Shown in pieces: positions 37,571-46,135 of a stretch of DNA of 46,135 bases (its first letter is position 1; every line of letters starts with the position of its first letter). The translations under genes and the position numbers were made by a program. This DNA comes from Coemansia sp. RSA 487 (lineage: Eukaryota; Kickxellomycota; Kickxellomycetes; Kickxellales; Kickxellaceae): NCBI GenBank assembly GCA_027577595.1, contig JANBRJ010000119.1, positions 1 through 46,135 of the forward strand, given 5' to 3'. The notes beneath the pieces are model-generated. The model saw nothing but the letters and a program-made list of their open reading frames with translations. It ran no database searches and was not told where the DNA came from.

Positions 37571-40500
37571 ATGCACTTTTGCAATTTGGTACTTGCAAGC
37601 ACCACTTTCCTGTTGTGCCTATGTAACCACGACACGCTGGCCTTTGGTATCTCGGAAGAGAGACGATTGGAGCTTAGAGATCAAGCCAGAGAGGCGTTCT
37701 ATCATGCGTACCATGGATATATGGACTATGCGTTTCCATTTGATGAGTTAGATCCTATATCTTGCATTGGCAAAGGAAGAGACCGGGCGAACCCTGGATC
37801 TTCAGGCGTCAACGACGTTTTAGGCGACTACCTGCTTACGCTGGTAGATACTTTGGATACGCTTGCAATCATGGGCGACCGTGAAGAGTTTGCCAAGGCC
37901 GTCCAGAACACAATCATGTACCTGCGAGACTTTGACATTGACAGTCATGTCCAGGTGTTTGAGGTTACGATCAGGATGCTTGGTGGGCTTTTAAGCGCCC
38001 ACATTATAGCTACCGATGAAAACGACGCCCTTGGAATGCGCTTAGACAGGAACGGGTCATACAGTGGCGAGCTGCTGTATCTGGCCAGGGACTTGGGATA
38101 CCGTTTGTTGCCGGCTTTCGAGGCGTCTCCTAGTGGCGCCCCATATCCGCGCACAAACCTGAAGCACGGGTTCCTCGCAAGCGAAACGCCAAACACATGC
38201 ACCGCGGGGATAGGCTCGTTGATCCTAGAGTTTGGTACTCTTAGTCGCTTGACGAACGAGACGGTATTTGAGCGGGTGGCCCGGCATGCATTGCAGGATC
38301 TATGGATCTCGCGGACAAAGGCCAATCTGTTTGGAAATGAGTATAACGTAGTTAGGCAGCACTGGGCCGGATCGATATCGGGAATCGGCGCAGGGGTGGA
38401 CTCATACTTTGAATACCTTCTCAAAGGGTATGTGTACTTTGGGGACGAAAGCTATCTCCAGATGTTTGAGGTGGCCTACAGCGCGATTCTGCAGCACATG
38501 CGCGACTCTATGGCTGGTTATGCGTTTTTCAACGTCAATATACACTCAAAGGAGGTGACCACAAACTGGGTGGATTCCTTGTCTGCATTCTTTCCTGGGC
38601 TGATGGTTCTTGCAGGCGACGTAGAGGGCGCCGAGTCTGCGTACCTGCTTTACTATCATCTTTGGCGACGATTCCGCGCAATGCCGGAGCGCTTTAACCT
38701 GAACAGCCGCGAACCGAATATAGCATTCTATCCGCTGCGTCCCGAGTTCATTGAAAGCACGTACCACTTGTACCGAGCCACCGGAGACAAGTTTTATCTT
38801 GACGTTGGTGAGATGGTCCTTGCCGATCTAAACGCCTTGTACAGAACAGCATGCGGGTTTGCTACTTTACATGACATACATACCGGCGAGCTGGAGGGAC
38901 GGATGGAAAGCTTTGCGCTTAGTGAGACTCTAAAGTACCTGTACTTGCTTTTTGACGAGGAAAACCCGCTCCACAAAGTGCACAACCAGTATGTTTTTAC
39001 CACCGAAGGTCATCTGTTGATGCCACTATCGCCTGTTTGTAATAGCTCCGCCCAGTATCCACAGCACTCATCGTTTGCACGGCGCAAGCTGCTACATAGC
39101 AGCATGCCTCCCAAAAAAGTAAAGCCCTCCCTCTACAATATCAGCAACATTCGCAAAAAGCTGCAGTCGGTGCATCCAGGCGATATGTTTGCGACTCCGA
39201 CACGCGGTTCCGGTAACGAAAGTTTTACTCGCACAATAAAAATACCGCGGAAGTGTCCTGCAAAGCGCACATTAAGCATTAATGGCCGTAGCGGCTCCTA
39301 CCACGGCAAGGATGGCGCCTCGATAGCCACAGGAGCCTTCTATAGTCGCGGGGCTACGCCCATGCCATTTGTTGACGAACCAAGGACAGAGCACCTAAGG
39401 AGCCCCCTGGAGCAACTCCACGTCATGCGACAGCTTACTCACGCTATACACGACCTCCCGCCTAACACAGCACCAGAACAACGGCAGCAGCTGGTTGCGC
39501 TGCATCTCAATGCCGCACCAGTGACAATGCCGCTGCGTGCCGATTTCTATAGCACTGGTTTGCTTGTGGACAATGGCGGTCAACAGACAAGTGCAACACC
39601 CTTGCCAGCTGGCTTCGAGTTGAGGGGAGGTGCTGGAACGGCATCTATCAACTCATCACTCGCCGCTGCCATGGACTACGGCGGAATGTGCTCTGACCCA
39701 GCGAGTCTCGTTCTTTCCCAGCGCCAGGAGCTCTGGAAAACAAATCTGCTTGCAGAGTCCTTTCTTCATGCAGACGAGCTAGGAATTCGAGATCCGCCAA
39801 GCTATGCAAAGACCTGGCTGACGCCTCATACTCAGCAGTTTTCATTTATGGAGTTTCTGTTTTCGAGAGCGACAAAGCGTCAGGTATTTGGGTGGAATAT
39901 CCCACAAAGGACAAAAACCCGCCATGGAGTTCCGTTGCTCAAGGACGTGTGGGACGAGAGTGCGGATATGCCTTCAGACAGCACATCGTCTGATAAGGGT
40001 CGTCCCGAGTCGTACCATGGGTTTTTACTTGGCCGCAACAAGAGCGATGACCACGAGCCATCTAGACGCATTGTTGTTACAAACGGGGCAGGACAAGTGA
40101 TGTCGGATCATGTTATTGTTCGTGCGACTGTTGATGTTTCTCTGCAAACACTCATCAAGGAATTGCAAGCGCATAATGGAGATGCAATGGGCTCCAGGAA
40201 AAGAAAGAAGCTAGAATCAGCAATGTCGGCGCTTTGCAATAACAGCAATGCAGCGGACTTGCAAGGCCACGACAGCCTCTGCAACATAAGCAGTGGCAAC
40301 AAAATAAAAGGCTTGAAGCACACCGGCAAAGGCGGTGCACAGAGCGTAGAGACGACTACACGGTTACAGCATGACATCCACCGCAAACGCAGCTATGTCG
40401 GACGGTTGGCAGGCTTTTCAGAATTGTCGCTGTATCGGGGGGATGTACCATTTCTTGTTCCACAGCCGACAACGCTGATCATGCACCGTGTACACCGCCG

Positions 40501-41077
40501 CTTGCCGGCGGGCTCAGGATGCACAGAATACAGCGTAGATGAACGCAAGTTCATTCGGCACAAGGTAGTGGCGGCGCGTTCTGACAAAGACTGCACAATA
40601 AGGGAGAAGGCAATTCATGCAATGAACGCAGGCGCAAGCGCATTGTTGGCTGTTGAGACGGACAGCGGGTATAGCCACAACCACACGCGTCAAAAGAAGG
40701 CGGCAACGCGGCAGCAGAATCGACACAAGAAAGAAAAAGCTGGAAACCAAATGTACAATCGGATGCAAAAACAAAGATCAACAGCAAATGGGCAAACGGA
40801 TAATAGCAGCAGAGGCAGGAGCCGAGGTATTTCTAATACATGCAGAACATCTGCCATTTTTAGTCGCATGTGCCTCGCTGGTGCTGGTGATGGAAGTGCT
40901 GATCATGAGCGCGGAAAGGCAAAAGCAACTGCAAAGAATAATGACGACGCTCAGGGTGAGATTAGGCGGCTGGCTCAGCAGATAGACATGCCTGTTGTCA
41001 TTGTTAGCCAGAGTGCCTTTGAGGAGCTTGAGAGGTATCTGACAGCTGGGTTGCTGGTTAGGGTTGAGCTGTTATGA
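37571..41077 (+). CDS. EDEM-type GH47 alpha-mannosidase-like protein with split PA domain
   Basis: Trims mannose from, or recognises, misfolded glycoproteins for ER-associated degradation. From the ATG at 37571 the protein is 1168 residues with a signal peptide (MHFCNLVLASTTFLLCLC...); an in-frame ATG 54 bases upstream would bury it. The GH47 domain spans about 27-485: 'FEVTIRMLGGL' (E131), 'GAGVDSYFEYL' (D277, E281), 'LRPEFIESTY' (E392, E395) and the calcium-binding 'TTEGH' (T478); all acidic residues are present. A 470-residue, poorly conserved region follows. The end resembles the PA domain of EDEM3: 'REKAIHAMNAGASALLAVET' near 1010-1030 and 'DMPVVIVSQSAFEELERYL' near 1140-1158, separated by about 100 Lys/Gln/Arg-rich residues. 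The closest named relatives are EDEM3 and yeast Mnl1/Htm1. Confidence 0.9.
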   Translation: MHFCNLVLASTTFLLCLCNHDTLAFGISEERRLELRDQAREAFYHAYHGYMDYAFPFDELDPISCIGKGRDRANPGSSGVNDVLGDYLLTLVDTLDTLAIMGDREEFAKAVQNTIMYLRDFDIDSHVQVFEVTIRMLGGLLSAHIIATDENDALGMRLDRNGSYSGELLYLARDLGYRLLPAFEASPSGAPYPRTNLKHGFLASETPNTCTAGIGSLILEFGTLSRLTNETVFERVARHALQDLWISRTKANLFGNEYNVVRQHWAGSISGIGAGVDSYFEYLLKGYVYFGDESYLQMFEVAYSAILQHMRDSMAGYAFFNVNIHSKEVTTNWVDSLSAFFPGLMVLAGDVEGAESAYLLYYHLWRRFRAMPERFNLNSREPNIAFYPLRPEFIESTYHLYRATGDKFYLDVGEMVLADLNALYRTACGFATLHDIHTGELEGRMESFALSETLKYLYLLFDEENPLHKVHNQYVFTTEGHLLMPLSPVCNSSAQYPQHSSFARRKLLHSSMPPKKVKPSLYNISNIRKKLQSVHPGDMFATPTRGSGNESFTRTIKIPRKCPAKRTLSINGRSGSYHGKDGASIATGAFYSRGATPMPFVDEPRTEHLRSPLEQLHVMRQLTHAIHDLPPNTAPEQRQQLVALHLNAAPVTMPLRADFYSTGLLVDNGGQQTSATPLPAGFELRGGAGTASINSSLAAAMDYGGMCSDPASLVLSQRQELWKTNLLAESFLHADELGIRDPPSYAKTWLTPHTQQFSFMEFLFSRATKRQVFGWNIPQRTKTRHGVPLLKDVWDESADMPSDSTSSDKGRPESYHGFLLGRNKSDDHEPSRRIVVTNGAGQVMSDHVIVRATVDVSLQTLIKELQAHNGDAMGSRKRKKLESAMSALCNNSNAADLQGHDSLCNISSGNKIKGLKHTGKGGAQSVETTTRLQHDIHRKRSYVGRLAGFSELSLYRGDVPFLVPQPTTLIMHRVHRRLPAGSGCTEYSVDERKFIRHKVVAARSDKDCTIREKAIHAMNAGASALLAVETDSGYSHNHTRQKKAATRQQNRHKKEKAGNQMYNRMQKQRSTANGQTDNSSRGRSRGISNTCRTSAIFSRMCLAGAGDGSADHERGKAKATAKNNDDAQGEIRRLAQQIDMPVVIVSQSAFEELERYLTAGLLVRVELL

Positions 41078-44060
41078 GCCAAATATATCTATTTTCCATT
41101 TTTTAGATCATTACCATTTATATTAATGCATGACCTGTTGCTGCAATCGTAATCGTGTGTTGCTATTACGCAGTGTGTTTTCTTCTGTTCTTGGCATTAT
41201 TCTTGTAGCACCATGTCTTTTTTAATATTATATTCTGAATTGTTTGCGCAAAGGCATACATGTAATATTGTGAATAGATCAACCAAAACAAGCACTAGGA
41301 AACAATCAAATGCTTTGCATTTAATTGCAGCACAAGACCCGTCTGTCTGTCTGCAAATATGTAGCCAGAAGCGTAAATGGTATTATTGCTTGGTGAAAAA
41401 CATCATTTGAGAAAGATAATATGGCATTGTCCTTTTGTTTACAAAAAATTAGATGAAACTTTGAATGTGGCAATGGAAAGAGCGCAGAATTGAATACCAG
41501 AGTAGTACGTGCTGGAGGCATCGCGGAACTTCCTTCTTTACTGTGTAAAATGTATTGGTAATTTACAATGTGAATTTACGGGATTCGCCTAGTGTCGATG
41601 TTAGTTGCATATAGCATGGAGTGATTCTTATGTTTTGGCATGCAGCTTGTCTGCTAGCGTCTTTGCAACACAAGAAAAGCAAGCTGCTATTTTTAAGGAA
41701 AGTCGTCGATATGGAGAAGAAATTCGGCGTTATGTTTACATCGGGATGCGTGGGCGGTGCAGATGGAGTTTACAGTTGATAAGACAAAAATGTTTGTATG
41801 CTATTAATTATGCGTACTCGATTCTACTATCTGAGGTATGCTGAAGATCGCAATGCGGTGAATTATTCGGTGCGCATTTGTTTATCGGTGGAAAATCGCC
41901 AAAAAAAAACAATGCCAAACCAAAAAAAGTACTATAGCAGTGTGGTTGGAAACGCGTATAGTTGCAAGCATAAGCAGGATGGCCATGTATTACATGTGCT
42001 TTTCAATATCTACAACATGTACTTTTTCTACGCACATAATATTAACAACCACGTGGAACCTGCAAAAGCCATCAGCATAAATGGCAACCAAAAAATTAAA
42101 CGAGGCCGACATTGCAAACATGATTGTGCTCACGTAACTCTTCCATTTTTGCCGATTGGAGTGGAATAAGTGGTGATAAATTCAAGAAATGTTAGTTCAC
42201 AATGTTCTTTTTGGTATTTCCCGCAGATCTAATCGCATTCCTGGGTTTTTTTTGCAGAAATCTGCCAGCCAAAACGGCCAAGTTTATATCTGTTCTATCA
42301 CTTTAGCTTTTGATGCCTGTCACAGCATTTTTATCACCTTCTGCAGTATGCGTAAAGCGGCATTTAGCCTATCTCTGCTGATAATGGCTGCTTATCATAA
42401 TAGGAGAAGTAATTGCCAATATTTGTTACGCATTCGGTCACACTTCAGAGCTGAGAATGTGGAGATAAATGACGCATGGAAAGAATAGCGCCTTCTAAGG
42501 GCAATATCTCGGACAGTGTAGCAAAGGATGCATGATGACCACCGCTTTTATATTTTGACTGCTGATACGCGGATGCTATGTCAGAAACGATTAGACAGGG
42601 CAAAGCAGAGCAAAATACAGGTAAGCGTGTTCATGTGAACAAAAGGTATTATGTAAAAGCAGAAAAATATGCTAGATAAATGGACTGAGCAAAAACACTT
42701 GCTTGCTATGCATAGCTGTAGCCTTTCTTTTTGGACTGGTGGGAAAAGTAAACAAATACGTATGTGCGTGCGTGCTGCAGGCTCTTACGACGCATTGAAA
42801 ATTTCTAATGCTGGCCAAGCACAATGGGATCCGCCATTCCTGGTGTAGTTGGGAGGGCTGGTATGCAAGATTATAGACATTGCTGGCCCGAAGAATACGT
42901 ATGAGATAAACGGAGCAGGCGGAGTGAGCGGAGCAGAAGCAACGACCATCAAGCAGCACGAGGTATGATTGGCCGACGACCTCGCGGCTCGGGCCTTTTC
43001 GAGGAAGTTGTGTAGACGCTGTGCAAATCGTCCATGGATGCTGCTGTGTTGTTTTTTCGTGCAGTGTATTAAAATGCCCAGCTGGTCGATCTCGGATGTA
43101 TTGATTGGCTGCATGGCGACGACGCATATGCCCATGCTGAGGTCGGCCGAACGAAAGCCTGTGGACACGGGCAATTTAGTGGGCATATTGACATTCCAAT
43201 CTTATCGCCAGCGAATGGCAGCAGCCGCACACTGCACATCAAAGAATGCCGCAAAAGGAAAACCCACACAGATAAGTAATAAGTGAGCGAGTATTTGTGC
43301 GAACTGTGTGGCTGTCACACGATGTGCAGAATGGCAGAAAAGCATTCCAGGCTGCGGTTGGTCGGGTACACCGACAAGAGGCTGAAGGAAACGCCGCAAT
43401 TCACAACTCTAGTGGGTTTTATTCAAGCTTGTTTGTCCCATCAGCGCGCGCAGAAACAGCAACAAAAGGAGAAGCAGCCGCCACCGCCGCAGCATCGACA
43501 GGCAAACAGAGGCGACATTGGTAGCAGGCACAGTCCCGGGAATATCGCTTGGGCCAAGATGCACAAATGAATACAAAAACACACAGTCGGGTGCAGAACA
43601 CTGGTCGGATATCCACCCCAGGGCATATCAGCAGGGGCGGCGGCCGGGAGAAAATATCTATTTTCTGGTGGCCTGTTTCGCGGCAGGCGTGCTATTATTC
43701 GGGCAGAAGGGGGAAGACGAAGTGTGGAGATATTATGCCCAGAGCAGCAGGCATCCTCCAGTGGTGGCGGGCGGATTGCCCGTGCCTTGGAACACGATTG
43801 AGCGAGAAATTGTCCTTCTATTCCGTGCTGTCTGCTCGCACGCACAGATTCGTTTAAAAGGCTCGGAACATCCCCAGCCGCGGCTGCACTCCCCGACCTC
43901 CCCTCTTTTCCTCACAGAACCTGCCTCTACTAATCCCCTTCTGGCTCCCTTTTTCGTATTGTCTTGCCCCAAAACAGCTCTTTCTGTTGTTCCCTCCCTG
44001 CTCTTCAATCGTTGCTCCTCTGCAGCTCTTTCTTTCTTTCATTTCCTTTGGCACAGCATC
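41078..44060. other. 3-kb gene-poor interval, AT-rich then GC-rich
   Basis: From 41078 to about 42700 the DNA is strongly AT-rich with no recognisable gene; a CACGTG inside a longer palindrome-like CCACGTGG lies at 42049-42056. From about 42700 to 44060 it becomes GC-richer. Here several overlapping open frames occur on both strands (for example 133 codons on the minus strand, 42785-43186), none matching a family I know. The last few hundred bases are the bHLH 3 promoter and CT-rich leader. Confidence 0.45.
43853..43860 (+). promoter_or_regulatory. TATA-like box of bHLH gene 3
   Basis: TTTAAAAG about 200 bases before the chosen start codon at 44061, followed by a C/T-rich leader; it supports the internal start over the longer upstream frame. 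Confidence 0.4.
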
Positions 44061-44981
44061 ATGTTCCAGCCGGCCCGCTACCACCAGCCGCAGGCAGTCC
44101 CCATTTCTGCCTCTCCATCCCGCCACATATACCTCGAGCACCACGCTCTACGTACAAGCCAGCCAGAACTCCAACACAAATCGCACATTCCTCCTCCCCT
44201 TGTTCTGCCGCCACTCATGCACAGAAGCGACAGAGCCAAGAACCTTAGTTACCGCTCTTCTGGCCATCCGAGCCTTGTTTCTCCGCGCTCGCCTCCTAGT
44301 GCCTGCTACTCACCTGGGACAGCCGTGGCTTCTGATGCTACCGTTGTTGACTATCCCTCGACGATAATCCCCAAGAGCCCTAATATCTCTGCCAAGTCTC
44401 CATCTCTTTCGTACGTATCGTCCAAGACCACATCTCCAGCACCCCTCAGCGCGCTTGCTGCTGCTGCCGTGTCTTCGCCATCCTTCGATGGCCCGTCCAT
44501 CTGTGCGAATGTGTGCGCTGCATCCATGAAGCAGGACAGCCAGCAACAGCCCCAGCAGCCTGCGAAAAGAAGAAGAGGCGGACGTGGTGCGCGTTCAATG
44601 TACACAGCCGAGGAGAAGGAAATGCGGCGCAAGATTTCACACTCTGCAATCGAGAAACGGCGACGTGAGCGCACAAACAATGTGCTCCGCGATCTGCAGA
44701 ACATGGTTCCGTGGCTCAGCAAGAGCAACAAGGTCCAGAAACTAGAGATCCTTGAAGCCGCCGCGCAATATATCAAGGAGCTACGTCTACCGTCCAGCAC
44801 AGTCGCTGGTGGTTGCGACAAGGACATTCGTGGTTCGCCGACTTTGTCAGCTTCGACACATGTGGATGAGTCTGATACCGATCCGACAAATGAATGTGTG
44901 GAGGACGAACAGGTTCACCACCGGCAGCACTCTTTGCCAGAAAGTCAAGACGCAATGAAGGTCAATTTTCTTCTTTCGTAA
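44061..44981 (+). CDS. bHLH transcription factor, paralogue 3
   Basis: A 306-residue nuclear protein from ATG 44061 (MFQPARYHQPQAV...). The open frame runs back to 43518, but that part overlaps the TATA-like box and CT-rich leader and has no protein character. The N-terminus is Ser/Pro-rich. The bHLH domain lies at about 186-243: 'RRKISHSAIEKRRRERTN', helix 1 'VLRDLQNMVPWL', helix 2 'KLEILEAAAQYIKEL', with H5/E9/R13 for CACGTG. The tail is acidic and ends in AMKVNFLLS. It shares the EEKE(M/L)(R/K)RK lead-in and the tail with paralogue 2 and 'VPWL/VPWI' with paralogue 1. Confidence 0.9.
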   Translation: MFQPARYHQPQAVPISASPSRHIYLEHHALRTSQPELQHKSHIPPPLVLPPLMHRSDRAKNLSYRSSGHPSLVSPRSPPSACYSPGTAVASDATVVDYPSTIIPKSPNISAKSPSLSYVSSKTTSPAPLSALAAAAVSSPSFDGPSICANVCAASMKQDSQQQPQQPAKRRRGGRGARSMYTAEEKEMRRKISHSAIEKRRRERTNNVLRDLQNMVPWLSKSNKVQKLEILEAAAQYIKELRLPSSTVAGGCDKDIRGSPTLSASTHVDESDTDPTNECVEDEQVHHRQHSLPESQDAMKVNFLLS

Positions 44982-45096
44982 CCATTGCTGACATTTACCA
45001 GCTTACCTTCTCTCCTTGTTTTTGCCAGTGTGTATCAACAACCTTTCTTCTTGTGATTCTGTTTTCTATAACTTTGGTTTTTTCGTTTTTAATGTA

Positions 45097-45132
<36 letters not shown>

Positions 45133-45381
45133 TCCAAAGTTCCAATTTATTTTTGGCCGTAAATATGCAAAAACGCATATTGTCTACAACAGTACTGTGA
45201 AACACTGCACTCCTTTTGCCATCTGGTGTAACTGACCAATGGTATTGTCGATGACCTCCTATTACCACTAACATGTGACAACCGAAGCCTTGTATCTGGC
45301 ATTAGTTTCTACCTAGAACCGTTCTGGACAGTTGAAGTGCTATAACACCCAGGGAAAATATGGTTGATGTTAAAACTGCTG
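44982..45381. other. Gap between bHLH 3 and Fanzor 2, with Fanzor 3' flank
   Basis: Holds the bHLH 3 3' flank and the downstream flank of the convergent Fanzor. CCTAGAAC occurs at 45312-45319 within CCTAGAACCGTTCTGG, a hairpin-like palindrome about 55 bases beyond the Fanzor stop; the same octamer lies in the 3' flank of Fanzor 1. Confidence 0.45.
45096..45132. repeat. AAT trinucleotide microsatellite
   Basis: About twelve tandem ATA/AAT units in the expected 3' UTR of bHLH 3. Confidence 0.95.
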
Positions 45382-46135
45382 CTACAATTTCGCTGAGCGG
45401 AATTGCATTCTGGGCTGCGATATTGCTAAACGTGGCTTCTTTCTGGGCTGCGTAGAGCCACTGGCAGACCTCTTGGTGCCTCTCGCGGATTTCTTGGGCT
45501 TCTTTGCTGGAAGAAGAGCGGTACCACGCTTAAAACGTTCAGGCCGCTTGTGTGTTTGGCGCAAACTATGGAGGATATGCCTGAAATCCAATACAGCAAC
45601 AAGATCCCTGTTCCAAAACCGAGCAACAGGCTCTTTCCCAAGATGGTTAGCAGGTTTCATGTTATCTGCCATGGACTCCACACATTTTTTGTTTTGACAC
45701 ATTAGGAGTCCATGGCAAGTAGCATACTCACGCCTATTCTTTTTTGGGTAGGGCCTTGGGTTTGGAACCAGTTCTTCAGAATGCACAAGCCTGGCTTCGC
45801 AACAACCAGGGCAGAAAGTCGAGGTACGGAATTCGTCCAACAGGTACACTTTGAACCCATGCTTCCTCAATATCCCACGCATGCCTACACCCCGGATGGG
45901 CTCGTGGTACTTGCACATACCAGCAGACCAATTTCCAAGAACCAGGACGGGATCAGGACCAAACTGTTCGCGGATAAGGTTGGCAAGGGTATGATCTGAC
46001 CTTTGGCTGTTAAGGTACGCTGCTAGACGCAGCTGTCGATGAAGTGGTTTCTTGTTTGTTGTGCTGTTTGTCTGTGTGCAGGAATAGAACTTGCTCAGAA
46101 GGGGCCACACCTCAGCCTGGACCTCAATGAACCTC
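45382..46135 (-). CDS. Fanzor (TnpB-like RNA-guided nuclease), C-terminal part, cut by window edge
   Basis: The frame is open from the right edge to a stop at 45382-45384, about 250 codons. Seen in order: 'WPLLSKFYS' (as in copy 1), 'VLGNWSAGMCKYHEPIRGVG', 'VYLLDEFRTSTFCPGCC' with the relocated RuvC glutamate and first zinc ligands, 'NPRPYPKKNRREYATCHGLL' with further Cys, 'FWNRDLVAVLDFRHIL' with the RuvC-III aspartate, and a basic tail (KKPKKSARGTKRS, RKKPRLA) fit for nuclear import. No lesion is seen in the visible part, unlike copy 1. The two copies agree at roughly half of positions, so they are different families rather than recent duplicates. RuvC-I and the N-terminal guide-binding region lie outside the window. 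Whether it is mobile or domesticated cannot be told. Confidence 0.88.
   Translation of the reverse strand, partial: RFIEVQAEVWPLLSKFYSCTQTNSTTNKKPLHRQLRLAAYLNSQRSDHTLANLIREQFGPDPVLVLGNWSAGMCKYHEPIRGVGMRGILRKHGFKVYLLDEFRTSTFCPGCCEARLVHSEELVPNPRPYPKKNRREYATCHGLLMCQNKKCVESMADNMKPANHLGKEPVARFWNRDLVAVLDFRHILHSLRQTHKRPERFKRGTALLPAKKPKKSARGTKRSASGSTQPRKKPRLAISQPRMQFRSAKL

Noticed and set aside
42785-43186. 133-codon minus-strand frame with plausible codon use
   Set aside because: Other frames on both strands are equally open here and none matches a family; kept only as part of the gap description.
43518-44060. N-terminal extension of the bHLH 3 frame
   Set aside because: Overlaps a TATA-like box and CT-rich leader, has no conserved content; the ATG at 44061 fits better.
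1-46135. CRISPR array
   Set aside because: No regularly spaced direct repeats; only microsatellites and the small repeats listed.

Overview
The window looks like nuclear DNA of a fungus, probably an early-diverging lineage (Zoopagomycota/Kickxellomycotina or Mucoromycota grade; this placement is inferred). Supporting signs are eukaryotic gene content, GT-AG introns of about 100-230 bp (one of about 635 bp), mostly single-exon genes, short intergenic gaps, fungal-type families (HAM1-like, an Arb1-like protein, Cwc21/Cwc25) and Fanzor elements.

Layout. 1-1.1 kb: a decayed Ty1/copia fossil, then about 1 kb of gene-free DNA with strong inverted repeats. 2.1-7.6 kb: phosphoserine aminotransferase (-), a MYST acetyltransferase with a 20-nt first exon (-), CWC21 (+) and Pelota/DOM34 (-). 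7.6-11.4 kb: a decayed zone holding a broken Fanzor gene and an NAD(P)-binding reductase gene with one in-frame stop. 11.7-16.5 kb: TIM50 (-) / RAD18 (+) and EMC6 (-) / CWC25 (+), each pair divergent. 16.7-20.5 kb: a seven-exon gene (-) joining a coactosin-like ADF-H domain to a PH domain through a 14-nt microexon. 22.7-25.6 kb: PdxT/SNO, an Arb1-like gene and an unrecognised two-exon gene, all (+). 25.8-31.8 kb: two divergent bHLH genes around a 3.5-kb gene-free interval. 32.9-41.1 kb: PDB1 (four exons), a HAM1-like protein and a GH47 EDEM-type mannosidase, all (+). 41.1-44.1 kb: gene-poor DNA. 44.1-45.0 kb: a third bHLH paralogue (+). 45.4 kb to the window edge: the C-terminal part of a second, different Fanzor (-), open where visible.

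How the genes work together. Most are unrelated housekeeping genes. Shared themes are splicing (CWC21, CWC25), ER protein biogenesis and quality control (EMC6, EDEM-like), mitochondria (TIM50, PDB1), PLP chemistry (PdxT makes the cofactor that SerC uses) and chromatin/RNAi (MYST, Arb1-like). The three bHLH proteins are clearly paralogues with E-box-type basic regions.

The strongest candidates for something new are the two Fanzor loci (eukaryotic TnpB-like RNA-guided nucleases) with structured 3' flanks, the ADF-H/PH fusion read through a 14-nt microexon, and the bHLH trio with a shared C-terminal peptide. Gene models with introns were built by hand from splice signals and reading-frame phase; no search or transcript data was available.
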